Positions 7,895 through 15,535 of a DNA stretch of 64,000 nt are shown here, piece after piece. This stretch comes from CAZBSE01 sp964610385. GTDB taxonomy: Bacteria; Actinomycetota; Humimicrobiia; Humimicrobiales; Humimicrobiaceae. The notes under the pieces were generated by a model. That model made no database searches and had not been told where the DNA came from. It worked only from the letters and a program-made list of their open reading frames with translations. The stretch lies in NCBI GenBank assembly GCA_964610385.1, contig CAZSXW010000004.1, positions 1 through 64,000 of the forward strand, read 5' to 3'. Within the stretch, counting starts at the first letter, position 1; the number at the start of each line of letters is the position of its first letter. Position numbers and translations under genes: made by a program.

Positions 7895-8157
7895 GGCATA
7901 GAGGTAGTTTCAGTACCATTCATGCTGATTCTGCATTGGACTCTTTATTAAGACTAGAAACATTAGCAATGGAATATAAAACTAATCTTAATAATTATGT
8001 TATAAAAAAAATGATTTCAAGAGCAATAGATTTGATTTTATTTTTAGATTATGAAAAAGATGAGAATTTTAATATTTGCAATAGGAAGTTAAAAGAAATT
8101 TTAATTCTAGATAATAACTTAAGTAAAAAGGGAGATTATAAATTAAAGTATCTGTAA
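7825..8157 (+). pseudogene. cpaF: C-terminal fragment of Tad pilus ATPase CpaF/TadA
   Basis: The frame starting DRIIVGEVRDSMAAYQ and continuing GHRGSFSTIHADSALDSLLR is the C-terminal third of the secretion ATPase that powers Tad/Flp pilus assembly. It includes the Walker B-proximal GEVRD and the His-box STIHA. The fragment is about 110 codons; a full CpaF has 400-480, and the Walker A half is absent. A serine-recombinase element joins it at 7825, so the N-terminal half should lie beyond the left window edge. It cannot make a working ATPase in this arrangement. Excision would restore the gene if the left half is present. An internal ATG at 7858 could allow a truncated product. Confidence 0.85.
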
Positions 8158-9065
8158 TTATATCTATATTAATTGGGCTGGGATTTTTATATATATTTGG
8201 ATCTTTAGCAATTTTTATTATTGATCGAAAAAAGAATATAATTAATAGAATTTTAAGGATATACAATAATAAAGAATTTGAGAGTGAAGAGAAGAAAAAT
8301 TTTAGTTTTCTTTACAGAGTCAATATTTGGCTTAATAAGAATAATTTAAATCTAGATGCAAAAGAATTTCTAATATTTATTTTTGTATTATTATCTCTCA
8401 CTTTTCTAGTAGGATTATTTTTTAAACAAAGTCTGTTCTTTTCTATTCTATTTTTAATCGTAATTATTTTTTTATTCTTTATTTTTATAAATATAAGAAG
8501 AAGAAGAGAGAACATTAAAAAAGAAAATCAACTAGAGCAATTTTTATTGGATCTTGTTGGATACTTATACGGTAATCCTAATATTTTAAATTGTATACAG
8601 ATGACAATAGAGGAAACTGATTATCCATTGAGAAAAGAGTTTGAACTAGTATTAAACGATACCAGAAGAGGCCTTCTTTTAAATGAGGCTTTAAGAAATA
8701 TGATTAAAAGAAATAGCAGTCCTTTGATTCAAGTAGTACTAATAGGATTTATTGTCGCAAATGAGAAGGGAATTGATTTGATAGGATTTCTGAAGAATCA
8801 AATTGATTATATTAGAGAAAAAAGAAATACAGAGATGTATATAAAAATTTTAAGCTCTGGACCAAAATATACATCATATCTTATAACTTTAATACCTGTG
8901 ATCTCAATAATAATTATTGTTCTGATTAATAAAGATATTTTGAATATTCTATTTACAAAATTTGGGATTTTAATTCTTGTATATATTATTCTAAGTAATC
9001 TGGTTGGATTTTTTATAATAAATAGAATGATCAATTATTATGGGGGGAATAGAATTATAAAATGA
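8142..9065 (+). CDS. tadB: Tad pilus inner-membrane protein TadB (ATT start)
   Basis: Inner-membrane platform protein of the Tad pilus machine, with a type II secretion F domain. An open frame of 307 codons runs from 8142 and encodes two N-terminal transmembrane helices, a cytoplasmic F domain (LLLNEALRNMIKRNSSPLIQ region) and two C-terminal helices. No ATG, GTG or TTG occurs in frame before TTG 8547, which would remove the first 135 residues and both N-terminal helices. The ATT at 8142 is 7 bp after GGAG and overlaps the end of cpaF by 16 bp, so I propose an AUU start. Its stop overlaps the start of tadC. Full length matches the family (about 300). Confidence 0.75.
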   Translation: MKVSVIISILIGLGFLYIFGSLAIFIIDRKKNIINRILRIYNNKEFESEEKKNFSFLYRVNIWLNKNNLNLDAKEFLIFIFVLLSLTFLVGLFFKQSLFFSILFLIVIIFLFFIFINIRRRRENIKKENQLEQFLLDLVGYLYGNPNILNCIQMTIEETDYPLRKEFELVLNDTRRGLLLNEALRNMIKRNSSPLIQVVLIGFIVANEKGIDLIGFLKNQIDYIREKRNTEMYIKILSSGPKYTSYLITLIPVISIIIIVLINKDILNILFTKFGILILVYIILSNLVGFFIINRMINYYGGNRIIK

Positions 9066-9898
9066 ACTTACTAGTAATACCGACCGCTATTCTTATTTCA
9101 GTTTTTACATTCTTTTTATCTACTAGTGTTAATTATAGAAATTCAAGATTAATTTTTAAAAGAATAGAAACCAGAACCGGAAATATTTTTAAAAAACTAA
9201 AAAAAACAAAATTAAGTGAGGATTTAAAAATATTATTTAATGAACAAGAAGGAATTAGAGTCTTAGGTTTTAAAATAAAATCTATAGAGGGATTATTTTT
9301 ATTAAGAATCTTTCTTTCTATAAGCTTTCTTATATTTTTTATCGTTTTAGGTTTTCTACTGGGTAAAAATTTTATTTTATATTCGTTCATAGCAGCAATA
9401 GTGATTTACTTCTTAATCTTAGAGATTATTAAAAGCCAGATTAAACTAAAAAGTAAAAAGGTCTTGGATGAGCTTCCTGATATAGTGGATGTTTTATCAG
9501 CTTTGATAGAAGCAGGCTTAAATTTAAATGAAGCATTAAATTATATATCAGATAATTACAAAGGAGAAATAACTAAACTTTTTAAATTAGCAAGAATAAA
9601 AATATTTGAAGGTTATAACAAGAAAGATGCTTATTATTTAATTGCCAGACTATCTTTTTGTAATGATTTTAAAACTTTAATTAAAATCTTGATACAGGCT
9701 GAAATGATAGGTAATCCAATTAATAAAGTTCTAAAAGGAATATCAAAGGATATAAGATCTAATCAAAGAGATCTTTTAAAAATAAGATCTGAGAGACTGG
9801 AAAGTAATTTGGTTATTGTAATATTTATTTTCATGTTTATCCCAATGATATTTCTATTTTTATTGCCGGTTTTGCCTCAGTTAAAAATGTTTTTTTAA
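9062..9898 (+). CDS. tadC: Tad pilus inner-membrane protein TadC
   Basis: Second type II secretion F-domain protein of the Tad system, 278 residues. Transmembrane helices lie near residues 3-22, 75-115 and 252-275, and the conserved cytoplasmic part contains ELPDIVDVLSALIEAGLNLN, then EALNYI. It pairs with TadB to form the membrane platform that couples the ATPase to pilin polymerisation. The ATG overlaps the tadB stop by 4 bp, a typical coupled arrangement. The composition is very AT-rich, like the rest of the locus. Confidence 0.85.
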   Translation: MNLLVIPTAILISVFTFFLSTSVNYRNSRLIFKRIETRTGNIFKKLKKTKLSEDLKILFNEQEGIRVLGFKIKSIEGLFLLRIFLSISFLIFFIVLGFLLGKNFILYSFIAAIVIYFLILEIIKSQIKLKSKKVLDELPDIVDVLSALIEAGLNLNEALNYISDNYKGEITKLFKLARIKIFEGYNKKDAYYLIARLSFCNDFKTLIKILIQAEMIGNPINKVLKGISKDIRSNQRDLLKIRSERLESNLVIVIFIFMFIPMIFLFLLPVLPQLKMFF

Positions 9899-9994
9899 TA
9901 ATATAAAGATTTTATTTAATTCTTCCATTGAGAGTTAAGAAATTGTTTAAGTGATTATAAATTTTAATAAGTAAATAAACGGGGGGTGAAGATT

Positions 9995-10165
9995 TTGAAT
10001 TTATTAAGCAAATTTATAAGTAGTATATTTTTCAAGTCAAAAGGAGCTACGTTAATAGAAATAGCTCTATATATAGCACTTGTTGTAATTGTTTGCATTG
10101 CGGTAGTATCTGCACTTGGAGGTAAACTTCAATCAGTTTTCCAATCTATAGTAGATAGCTTGTAA
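9995..10165 (+). CDS. flp: Flp-type pilin
   Basis: Protein of 56 residues too short for common ORF cut-offs. A basic leader (LLSKFISSIFFKSKG) is followed by the type IVb pilin core ATLIEIALYIALVVIVCIAV. The Glu at +5 after the prepilin peptidase site (G/A) is present. It is the structural subunit of the Tad pilus, inserted in the inner membrane and cleaved by a TadV-type peptidase not seen here. The TTG start at 9995 follows a very strong Shine-Dalgarno (GGGGGGTGA); GTG at 9986 is in frame but too close to it. Position after tadC supports the call. Confidence 0.85.
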   Translation: MNLLSKFISSIFFKSKGATLIEIALYIALVVIVCIAVVSALGGKLQSVFQSIVDSL

Positions 10166-10230
10166 ATCTAAAATTAAAAAAATATATATTTCTTTAAAGT
10201 TTATAGAAAATAATTTAAAGATATTTGCTA

Positions 10231-10656
10231 ATGCTCAAATTTAAAAAAAATTCAGAGCAAGGGAATGTTTTAATTGAACTTGCTTTAATAATGCCAATAT
10301 TAATACTTTTAATTGCAGGGATCATTCAGTTTGGATTTATATTAAATGCAAAAATTGCTGTAAACTCTGCTTCTTATGAAGCTGCTAGGGCTGCTACTTT
10401 ATCTGATAAACCAGAATTAGATGCGGCAAATGCAGCATTATCTTATGCATGTTCTACATTACCTGGATGGAGTTTTGATGAGAGACTAAGTCTAAGAGTT
10501 GATATTTCAGGGGCAGATCCAGGTGATTTAGTACAAGTAGATGTGGTTTATAAAGTACCAGTCTTTTTTTCTAAAATATCGCCTTTCTCAATGTTTGAAG
10601 ATGGTTATGCAGAGATCTGTGGAAGTAGTGCAATGAGTATTGAAGAAAAAGAATAA
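10231..10656 (+). CDS. TadE-like pseudopilin
   Basis: Protein of about 141 residues of the TadE/TadG group. A short basic leader with QGN is followed by a pilin-like hydrophobic helix (VLIELALIMPILILLIAGII, with Glu at +5 of the inferred cleavage site) and the family motif NAKIAVNSASYEAARAA. Such proteins are minor pseudopilins processed by the prepilin peptidase. ATG 10231 is chosen over TTG 10225. It lies 65 bp after the pilin gene and 15 bp before the next gene. Confidence 0.85.
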   Translation: MLKFKKNSEQGNVLIELALIMPILILLIAGIIQFGFILNAKIAVNSASYEAARAATLSDKPELDAANAALSYACSTLPGWSFDERLSLRVDISGADPGDLVQVDVVYKVPVFFSKISPFSMFEDGYAEICGSSAMSIEEKE

Positions 10657-10671
10657 ATAGGGATTATTTAC

Positions 10672-11301
10672 ATGTTAAATAAGAAGAAAGTAATTATTTT
10701 TTTAACTATAGGCATAGCCTTACTCGTTTTGATTATTGTTAGATTCAATTATATTGAGGAAATATTCAATCATCTAAAAGGCTGGTTTAATAGAGATAAA
10801 AGTATTCATAAAATCGAAGATGATATTGATGATTATCCCGAATATATTTATGAAACTTTCCTGGATAAAGATGGAAATGAGGTTGTTATTGAGATGGAAA
10901 AAAAGACAGGAACAATAGATGGAGAGGATGTTATATTTTTTGAAAATACAGCTGATACGGAGGTTGTTTATTGCCATTTTTACCAGGGGATTATTAGTAG
11001 TGTTGATGATGAAAAGATAATATTTTTAGTAGACAAGGAATGTAAAAATGTAGATTTAGATGAGTCTTATTATGATTATAAAGATGTAGAAGATTATGAA
11101 ATAGAGTTTATTTTTAATGAATATATGTTTGAAGATGTTAAGTCTGGTGTTAGAGATAGAATAGCTATTAATTCAAATGAAATTAAAAGTACTAAAGAAA
11201 TAAAAAAGTTTATTGGTCAATATATAAAAGTAGTAGATAGTAGTTTCATAGATAATGTATCTAAAGTTTCAAGCAAAAGTTTAGATTTTTGTATTAAGTA
11301 A
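10672..11301 (+). CDS. Membrane-anchored acidic protein of the tad locus
   Basis: Protein of 209 residues with an N-terminal signal anchor (residues 6-25) and an acidic extracytoplasmic part rich in Asp, Glu and Tyr (for example DIDDYPEYIYETFLDKDGNE). No family is recognised. Its place between two pilus genes, 15 bp after the TadE-like gene, suggests an accessory role in pilus assembly or at the cell surface; this rests on context only. Confidence 0.6.
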   Translation: MLNKKKVIIFLTIGIALLVLIIVRFNYIEEIFNHLKGWFNRDKSIHKIEDDIDDYPEYIYETFLDKDGNEVVIEMEKKTGTIDGEDVIFFENTADTEVVYCHFYQGIISSVDDEKIIFLVDKECKNVDLDESYYDYKDVEDYEIEFIFNEYMFEDVKSGVRDRIAINSNEIKSTKEIKKFIGQYIKVVDSSFIDNVSKVSSKSLDFCIK

Positions 11302-11335
11302 TTATATAAGTATTTATTAAGAAGAAAGGTTAACC

Positions 11336-12589
11336 CTGAAAAATCTATTTAGAATTGGGATATTTTTATTTGTTTTAGTTCTTATAGCATTTTCGTTTCC
11401 TATAAAGCTATTAGGAGAAAGCTGGTTAAAGGTAGATATTTCTGAAGGGGAACAGGTTTGGATCGATAAATCACATTGGGAAAATAAAAAAATATGGATC
11501 AATGATGGATATTATGAGGAAACTTTAAAAAAAGAATGGATTAGTAAATCTAAAACTGTAAATCAAGGTTACTGGAAAACTGAAGAATATCGTGTATGGA
11601 TTAACTCTTCTACTTTAATGCCTTACGCAGCTTATAGAAGGGTTGATACTTCACATTGGGAATTAAAGTACACATATATAAAAAAATGGATTTCTGTAAA
11701 TCTTACTATTTATGTCGGTACTGATAAATATGGATGGAGTGTATACTCTTTCGCATCGAAACCTAAAGGTGAGACAACTATTATATATAATGGTAATAGA
11801 TATAAAGCTCATAAATGGATTATAGACTACCGACCCTACTATGGAGGTCATATTCTTGCGACTAAATATAAATGTTATGCAAGAGAAACTCAAATTGGAG
11901 TGTATTATAATGTTTGGATTGAATCTGGATATTGGGAGCCTTATACAGCTTATAGAACAGTAGATACTTCACATTGGGAAACCAGAACCAGGAAAGTATG
12001 GATTGATACTTCCTATACAGTACCATCATCAGGATACTGGCGTTATTACACAGAAAAAGAATGGGTTAATACAAGCCACTATGAATATCGTAGGGTTTGG
12101 GTCGAAGATGGATTTTACACCTCACCTCTTCAGGGTGAGGTAATTGTTGAAAAAAGTCCTAAGTTCATTTTTACCAAATGGCATAAAGATAAAAATAATA
12201 AAGAATGTAGTATGGAATTAAAAATAGGCTGGAAGATTGATAATAGTGAGTTAGATGAAGGTGAGGAAGAAAAAAAAATTGTCCAAGTATATATTTATCA
12301 GGATATTTATAGGTTTAGTGATAATGGAATTGAAAAAGTAATTATTTACGATGAAGCAATATCTCCTTCTACCGAAGGGAGTATAAATACAATTACATGG
12401 TTTGATTACAGCGGTAGCGAAGATAGTATTTTACATATTTATCTATACGCTCAGAGTGAAGAGAGTACTCATATTTATTTTAGTAATCCCATAAACGGTT
12501 TTAGATCGATTAATATAAATTCACAGGGAAGCAGTTCTGATGCGAATAAATGGCTGGGTGGGAATGATTATGGAAAAATTGAGTTCTGA
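11336..12589 (+). CDS. Secreted Trp-rich repeat protein of the tad locus (CTG start)
   Basis: An open frame of 417 codons runs from the stop at 11318-11320. It contains no ATG, GTG or TTG before codon 95. CTG at 11336 lies 6 bp after AAGAAAGG and is followed by a perfect signal/anchor sequence (KNLFRIGIFLFVLVLIAF), so I propose a CUG start. Residues 40-190 contain many copies of a W/V-[IV]-[ND]-x-S-H-W/Y-E module (WIDKSHWE, VDTSHWE twice, WIDTSY, WVNTSHYE) alternating with GYW/GYY turns. The remainder is a beta-rich domain (about 190-417). The repeats suggest a surface or adhesive protein. No known function. The 3' end overlaps the next gene slightly. Confidence 0.65.
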   Translation: MKNLFRIGIFLFVLVLIAFSFPIKLLGESWLKVDISEGEQVWIDKSHWENKKIWINDGYYEETLKKEWISKSKTVNQGYWKTEEYRVWINSSTLMPYAAYRRVDTSHWELKYTYIKKWISVNLTIYVGTDKYGWSVYSFASKPKGETTIIYNGNRYKAHKWIIDYRPYYGGHILATKYKCYARETQIGVYYNVWIESGYWEPYTAYRTVDTSHWETRTRKVWIDTSYTVPSSGYWRYYTEKEWVNTSHYEYRRVWVEDGFYTSPLQGEVIVEKSPKFIFTKWHKDKNNKECSMELKIGWKIDNSELDEGEEEKKIVQVYIYQDIYRFSDNGIEKVIIYDEAISPSTEGSINTITWFDYSGSEDSILHIYLYAQSEESTHIYFSNPINGFRSININSQGSSSDANKWLGGNDYGKIEF

Positions 12590-13022
12590 TTCCAATTCAA
12601 ATAAAGGCTCAACTTTATTAATTGTGGTTATCTTAATGCCTATATTTATTCTGATAGTAGGCTTTGTTATAGATATAGGCAGAGCTTTTATTTATAAAGA
12701 AGAGATAAATAAGATATGTATGATAGCTGCGGAAGAAGCTTCTAAGCGTATTGATATTGAAGCAGCGCAGGAATTAGGCGTAAATAAACTGGCAGAAGAT
12801 TACCCGAATATAATCTATGAATATTTTTATAAGAATTATAAGAACGTCAATGACTGTACTATAAACAATCTTGATTATGATGTGATAGAAAGTGTTAATA
12901 ATCCAAAATATATTGAGGTATATTGTGAGGCAGATGTAAAGTGTTTATTTTTAAAGATAATCTCTATTAATAATATAACCATCCATACTAAGGCCAATGG
13001 TAGGCTAAGAAGAATAAAATAA
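12570..13022 (+). CDS. TadE/TadG-like pseudopilin
   Basis: Protein of 150 residues with a pilin-like N-terminus: NKGSTLLIVVILMPIFILIV followed by GFVIDIGRAFIYKEEINK. This is typical of Tad locus TadE/TadG and Flp-associated proteins, although the +5 Glu is replaced. I use the ATG at 12570, which has GGTGGG about 8 bp upstream inside the preceding gene. It overlaps the end of the Trp-rich repeat gene by 20 bp and is the last gene of the locus. Confidence 0.75.
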   Translation: MEKLSSDSNSNKGSTLLIVVILMPIFILIVGFVIDIGRAFIYKEEINKICMIAAEEASKRIDIEAAQELGVNKLAEDYPNIIYEYFYKNYKNVNDCTINNLDYDVIESVNNPKYIEVYCEADVKCLFLKIISINNITIHTKANGRLRRIK

Positions 13023-13052
13023 GTGGTCAAGAATATTACTAATAAATTTTGC

Positions 13053-13083
13053 TTGACTATATATCATATATGATATATATAAT
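13053..13083 (+). promoter_or_regulatory. Promoter and palindromic operator of the toxin-antitoxin operon
   Basis: TTGACT at 13053-13058 and TATATA at 13076-13081 form a promoter with 17 bp spacing. Between them lies a perfect 20 bp palindrome, 13059-13078 (ATATATCATATATGATATAT). Its position in the spacer fits autorepression by the HTH antitoxin. Confidence 0.6.
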
Positions 13084-13450
13084 GAAGTGGGGAATAGAGT
13101 TATATAAAGCATCATATGAGAGGTATCCTGTTTTAGATTATATACAGTCACTACAACCAAAGCAGAGAGCTAAAATTGAAAAGGTAATTGACCTATTAGA
13201 ATTACATGGAATTTATTTACCTTATCCATATACTAAGAAAATAAAGGGGAGTAGGTATAAGAATCTATGGGAGTTAAGGATTAGTTGTGATAAAAGTAAA
13301 TTTAGAATAATTTATTTTTTGTATATGAATAATATTTTTATATTACTTAGTGCTTTTTGTAAGAAGGAACGGAAAATCTCTAAGTACGAGTTGGAGTTAT
13401 CAAGAAAACGGATGATTGATTATTTAAATAGATATAAGGAGATAAAATAA
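13082..13450 (+). CDS. HigB/RelE-like toxin (phage Gp49-like)
   Basis: Putative mRNA interferase of about 122 residues in the HigB/Gp49-like branch of the RelE superfamily. The family pattern is visible: IELYKASYERYPVLDYIQSL, then KNLWELRI and KFRIIYF, then FCKKERK. The toxin precedes the antitoxin, as in higBA. The start is uncertain: ATG 13082 lies at the end of the promoter itself, so either transcription starts earlier or translation begins at or very close to the transcript end. TTG 13049 lies in the promoter and is unlikely. Confidence 0.8.
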   Translation: MKWGIELYKASYERYPVLDYIQSLQPKQRAKIEKVIDLLELHGIYLPYPYTKKIKGSRYKNLWELRISCDKSKFRIIYFLYMNNIFILLSAFCKKERKISKYELELSRKRMIDYLNRYKEIK

Positions 13451-13452
13451 TA

Positions 13453-13734
13453 GTGAAATGGAAAGATGCTAAAGAAATTATAAATAAAGATCCAGAAGTC
13501 TTAAAGGAACTTAAGAATCTTGAGCCAGAGTATAGGATTATCGGCCAATTAATTACTCTAAGGAAGGAGAAGAAATTGACTCAAAAAGAGCTAGCTGAAT
13601 TAATTGGTGACAAGCAATCTAATATTTCTAGACTTGAAAGCGGAAACTATAATCCCACAATTGCTAAATTAAAGAAAATAGCTGATTGTTTAGATTATAA
13701 ATTGGATATAAAATTTATCAGTAAGGCGCAATAA
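13453..13734 (+). CDS. HigA-like antitoxin, XRE HTH
   Basis: Protein of 93 residues with an XRE-type helix-turn-helix at about residues 33-85 (TQKELAELIGDKQSNISRLE). It is the expected antitoxin and repressor for the toxin gene 2 bp upstream, and probably binds the palindrome at 13059-13078. The start is GTG 13453. The pair lies just after the pilus locus and is likely accessory DNA. Confidence 0.85.
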   Translation: MKWKDAKEIINKDPEVLKELKNLEPEYRIIGQLITLRKEKKLTQKELAELIGDKQSNISRLESGNYNPTIAKLKKIADCLDYKLDIKFISKAQ

Positions 13735-13784
13735 TATTATTATCGTGGTGATCTGTTTATAGATATTGAGATTGTAAGGAGTTT

Positions 13785-14201
13785 TTACTCCACCGAAAAT
13801 TCAACTGTTTCCACAATTTCATCATTTAAGTACACTACTGCGTTATACCTTCCTGAAGGATACCCTTTATTTATAGTGAAGCTGAATCCTACATAACCGG
13901 AGCCGGATTCCTCCGGGAAAAAATCGGAGGTATATATTTCTTCACCGGTCTCGATATAATTCCATTTGATAGTCAGTTTATCTTTGGTAGTGATATTATC
14001 GACTTTAACTGATATATTAACGATCCGGGTTCCCGCTGGGAAAGTATCAGTTGGTCCTATAGGTTGATTATTATTATCCAGACTCTGGCAAACAGTTATC
14101 TTGCTGATCTCCAAGGGACCCGTTTCAAGTAATGCGCATCCTGCAAGTGGGGTCAGGGTAAGTGTGGTAATGGCTATAAAGATTATTATTTTTGTTTTCA
14201 T
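13785..14201 (-). CDS. Predicted lipoprotein, paralogue of the 54478 protein
   Basis: Exported lipoprotein of 138 residues with a lipobox LAGC near residue 22. The mature part is a single immunoglobulin-like beta domain with IKWNYIETGEEIYTSDFFPE and GRYNAVVYLNDEIVETVEF. Very similar sequences occur in the first domain of the 54478 product (YKWTYLETGENIL, GDYKVEFYYNGEL), so this lineage has a small family of such proteins. It is convergent with the antitoxin gene. Function unknown; a role at the outer face of the membrane is inferred from the lipobox. Confidence 0.65.
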   Translation of the reverse strand: MKTKIIIFIAITTLTLTPLAGCALLETGPLEISKITVCQSLDNNNQPIGPTDTFPAGTRIVNISVKVDNITTKDKLTIKWNYIETGEEIYTSDFFPEESGSGYVGFSFTINKGYPSGRYNAVVYLNDEIVETVEFSVE

Positions 14202-14360
14202 GTTTAATCCTTTTTAAGTTATTGCTTTAGATGCTGCCTTACTTGCTAAAATGATAGAAGATATTTTTCTTTTTGTAAATGTGAAACATATAAATGTTGA
14301 AGTATATATTATTATAGGTTATAAATAGATACAGATATGGAATGGTCATGAGAAGGTATT

Positions 14361-15023
14361 ATGGAAGCCAGTAGCAAAAGGGAAAGATTAAAGGAATTTT
14401 ATCTTAAAATCAGGGATTGCGATAAGTGTGATCTTTCTAAGGCAAGGACTAAATTTGTTTTCGGGAGCGGAAGCGCTGAGGCAAGAATAATGTTTGTGGG
14501 AGAAGCTCCGGGTAAAAATGAAGACCTGCAGGGGCTGCCTTTTGTGGGGCAGGCAGGAAAGCTGCTTGACGAGCTTCTTGGTTCAATAGGATATGACAGG
14601 AGCGAAGTCTTTATAGCAAATGTGCTAAAATGCAGGCCTCCCGGCAACAGGGATCCAAGGATAGAAGAAATTAATACCTGCAAGGATTATCTGATGGAGC
14701 AGATTAAAATAATCGATCCTAAAATAATCTGTACTATGGGCAGGTTTTCCACACAGCTTCTACTCGATACCAATAAGGGCATCAGCGGCCTGAGGGGAAA
14801 GATCTTCAGGATAGGGAATCGTATAATAATGCCCATAAACCATCCGGCAGCAGCTCTTTATACACCTTCAAAGATGGGAATTTTGAAAGAGGATTTTCAG
14901 AAGATAAAAAGATTAATCGATTCTGATGGCGAGATCCCCGATTCGGGGGAAGGTGTTTCATACCTGGAATCCGGCACCTTAAACGGTAAACAGGAAAAAG
15001 ATGAACAATTAGGGCTTTTTTAA
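14361..15023 (+). CDS. Uracil-DNA glycosylase, family 4 (iron-sulfur)
   Basis: Removes uracil from DNA in base-excision repair. The protein of 220 residues has the family 4 cluster ligands C20, C23, C91 and C107, the motif GEAPGKNED near 47-55 and the C-terminal NHPAAAL loop. The GEAPG motif and the four Cys separate it from the family 1 (Ung) enzymes. It is the first gene of a run that continues with tsaE after only 1 bp; the stop of one and the start of the next almost touch. A -10-like region lies upstream in an AT-rich 160 bp gap. The C-terminal 30 residues are an unconserved tail. Confidence 0.9.
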   Translation: MEASSKRERLKEFYLKIRDCDKCDLSKARTKFVFGSGSAEARIMFVGEAPGKNEDLQGLPFVGQAGKLLDELLGSIGYDRSEVFIANVLKCRPPGNRDPRIEEINTCKDYLMEQIKIIDPKIICTMGRFSTQLLLDTNKGISGLRGKIFRIGNRIIMPINHPAAALYTPSKMGILKEDFQKIKRLIDSDGEIPDSGEGVSYLESGTLNGKQEKDEQLGLF

Positions 15024-15024
15024 C

Positions 15025-15531
15025 ATGCAAATTGTGATTACTTCAAATTCTGCTGATTTCACCAAAGACCTCGGAAAAAAGCTTTCAAGATTTCTTAAAA
15101 AAGGGAGTATCATTCTTTTTACTGGAGAGCTGGGTGGGGGAAAAACTACCTTTATATCAGGTATTGCTGCGGGATTGGGATTGAAGGAAGATATTTCCAG
15201 CCCAAGTTTTACTATATTAAATGAATATCATATCGATGACCGGATGAAGCTTATTCATGCCGATCTATACCGGCTTGAAAACATTGATGATATAAACGGG
15301 ACCGGATTGGAAGATTATATATATGACGGCTTCTCAATAATATGTGTTGAATGGGGAGACAGGATAAAGGATTATATCAAAAGGGAATTTTTAGAGATTG
15401 ATATAAGGTATCTTATAGACAGCAGCAATATTTCTACAAGAAGGAAGATAACCATTAAAAGCGGCAGCCTATACTGGGACCTTAAGTTATCCAGATTTAA
15501 AAAAATAATGGAAAAAAAGGTCGAGGATTAG
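15025..15531 (+). CDS. tsaE: tRNA t6A biosynthesis ATPase TsaE
   Basis: P-loop ATPase that drives the TsaBDE complex in adding threonylcarbamoyl to A37 of ANN-decoding tRNAs. The Walker A is GELGGGKT at residues 34-41, followed by the family motifs SSPSFTILNEY and HADLYRL, and later VEWGDR. Length 168 is normal. It is in one run with udg, tsaB and tsaD. The tsaE-tsaB-tsaD-groES-groEL order is that of Actinobacteria, where rimI usually lies between tsaB and tsaD; it is missing here. Confidence 0.95.
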   Translation: MQIVITSNSADFTKDLGKKLSRFLKKGSIILFTGELGGGKTTFISGIAAGLGLKEDISSPSFTILNEYHIDDRMKLIHADLYRLENIDDINGTGLEDYIYDGFSIICVEWGDRIKDYIKREFLEIDIRYLIDSSNISTRRKITIKSGSLYWDLKLSRFKKIMEKKVED

Positions 15532-15535
15532 TCTT

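Noticed and set aside
8547..9065. tadB beginning at TTG 8547
   Set aside because: This would drop the first 135 residues, both N-terminal helices and the ribosome-binding site; the upstream frame is open and membrane-like back to 8142.
11618..12589. Repeat protein beginning at ATG 11618
   Set aside because: The upstream 94 codons in the same frame hold a signal sequence and further copies of the repeat, with a Shine-Dalgarno before CTG 11336.
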